DNA from: a bacterium
GTDB lineage: Bacteria; UBA8248
DNA: 33,602 nt
NCBI GenBank assembly: GCA_030922375.1
Contig: JAVEPB010000142.1
Location: forward strand, 1 to 33,602
Reading direction: 5' to 3'
A program made the position numbers and the translations under genes. The notes below the pieces were generated by a model that searched no databases, was not told the origin of the DNA, and worked only from the letters and a program-made list of their open reading frames with translations. Positions within the stretch are counted from its first letter, which is position 1. Each line of letters opens with the position of its first letter. Below are positions 32,903 to 33,602 of the stretch, piece by piece.

Positions 32903-33514
32903 TTACCACATGGTTTTCTTGGCCCGATCAAGCCAGGTACGGTCGTATTCCTCGCCGCCCACGCGGCCATTGGTAAGTGTGGCTAGAATTTGCCCTGCGG
33001 TGGGCAAGACGCCCGGCTCGACATACTTATCGGGGTTCCACATATCCGACCGGACGATGGCCTTGGCGCACTGAAAATATACCGTTTCGACCCTTACCAC
33101 AATCACGGAGCGCGGGGCTTTCCCGTGAGATTCGAAAGATTCCAGAAGTTCGGGATCAATTGCGATTTGCGCGCTGCCATTTACTCGGAGAATGTTGCCG
33201 GAGCCGGGGATCAGAAAAAGTAGCGCCACGCGTGGATCCCGGATGATATTCCGCAACGAGTCGACTCGGTCGTTGCCGCGCCGGTCGGGGAGCATCAGCG
33301 TTCTCTCGTCGTGAACCCTAACGAAACCGGGTGCGTCTCCGCGTGGAGTGCAATCAAGCCCCTCGGGCCCGCCGGTAGCTAACGCCACAAAGGGGGAGGC
33401 CTCAATCCACGTGCGGTAGTGGGGGGTGATATGATCAACCTCTTTTGCCGTGGAGGGCTCACCCGGTTTTCCGTAAAGGGCCTCGAGTTCATCGATTGTG
33501 GTGATGGTCTGCAT
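32903..33514 (-). CDS. PPOX-type (pyridoxamine 5'-phosphate oxidase-like) FMN protein
   Basis: A 203-residue split-barrel flavoprotein: the segment SPFVALATGGPEGLDCTPRGDAPGFVRV near residues 40-67, then LPDRRGNDRVDSLRNIIRDPRVALLFLIPGSGNILRVNGSA, is typical of FMN-binding PPOX proteins of the MSMEG_1061-like group. The C-terminus has FQCAKAIVRSDMW. Family members reduce or bind diverse substrates through FMN or F420, so no precise reaction is offered. It faces the transposase remnant and has no visible operon partner in the window. Confidence 0.88.
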   Translation of the reverse strand: MQTITTIDELEALYGKPGEPSTAKEVDHITPHYRTWIEASPFVALATGGPEGLDCTPRGDAPGFVRVHDERTLMLPDRRGNDRVDSLRNIIRDPRVALLFLIPGSGNILRVNGSAQIAIDPELLESFESHGKAPRSVIVVRVETVYFQCAKAIVRSDMWNPDKYVEPGVLPTAGQILATLTNGRVGGEEYDRTWLDRAKKTMW

Positions 33515-33576
33515 CGTTGTGTCCGCCAGAATGAGAGAAAGAGGCGACTGACCTCAAGTTTCGTTTCGAAATACTG

Positions 33577-33582
33577 ATTATA
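33577..33582 (-). promoter_or_regulatory. Candidate -10 box of the PPOX gene
   Basis: TATAAT on the minus strand, about 62 bases upstream of the ATG. The matching -35 region would fall at or beyond the window edge, so it cannot be checked. Confidence 0.3.
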
Positions 33583-33602
33583 GTAAATCGGAATTATGCG
33601 GC

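Noticed and set aside
1-33602. tRNA, rRNA or selC genes
   Set aside because: I saw no cloverleaf with TTCRA-type loops or ribosomal sequence on either strand; a covariance search would be needed to be certain.

Overview
The window looks like a chromosomal segment of a heterotrophic, Gram-negative-type bacterium with moderate to slightly high GC. It is rich in uptake and catabolism genes: two ABC importers with lipoprotein or periplasmic-type binding proteins, two FAH-family hydrolases, an AtuA/DUF4387 pair, a DUF1537 kinase, a LarA-type racemase and a selenoprotein. Lineage cannot be fixed from the sequence. The gene families recall metagenome-derived groups such as Tectomicrobia or Nitrospinota relatives, but that is only an impression.

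Layout. 1-279: edge of an unidentified minus-strand reading frame. 391-8251: plus-strand catabolic block with an SDR dehydrogenase, a Dpp-type peptide/solute importer (binding protein and two permeases, no ATPases), a cupin, a DUF6282 metal-hydrolase-like protein and two FAH-family enzymes. 8253-9890: an insertion sequence with perfect 22-bp ends whose transposase carries an in-frame amber codon. 10066-13183: AtuA-family protein, DUF4387 protein and an M20 peptidase homologue that lacks several metal and catalytic residues. 13184-15892: a mobile module of a large serine recombinase and a DUF2924 protein, with helically phased TTCCCTG repeats beside it. 16063-17137: a graveyard of IS fragments that has truncated a Tat-exported deaminase. 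17164-19663: a divergent pair, an isopropylmalate/tartrate-type dehydrogenase and a DUF1537 four-carbon acid sugar kinase. 19803-20573: an SDR dehydrogenase.

20746-31157 is the most interesting region. A GntR/FadR regulator is followed by a tightly packed plus-strand run: a UGSC-family selenoprotein (in-frame TGA at 21826-21828 inside a U-G-G-C motif, with a SECIS-like hairpin just downstream) fused to a second domain; a stand-alone paralogue of that second domain; an FAD-dependent oxidoreductase; a complete MalEFGK-type importer; and a LarA-family racemase. Conventional ORF calling splits the selenoprotein into two pieces. I infer a selenium-dependent redox pathway with its own uptake system for an unknown organic acid or sugar-like substrate.

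31188-32386 is an intact-looking IS of the same family as the relics near 9930 and 17000. It abuts a 5'-truncated transposase of another family (32387-32835). The window closes with a PPOX-type flavoprotein on the minus strand.
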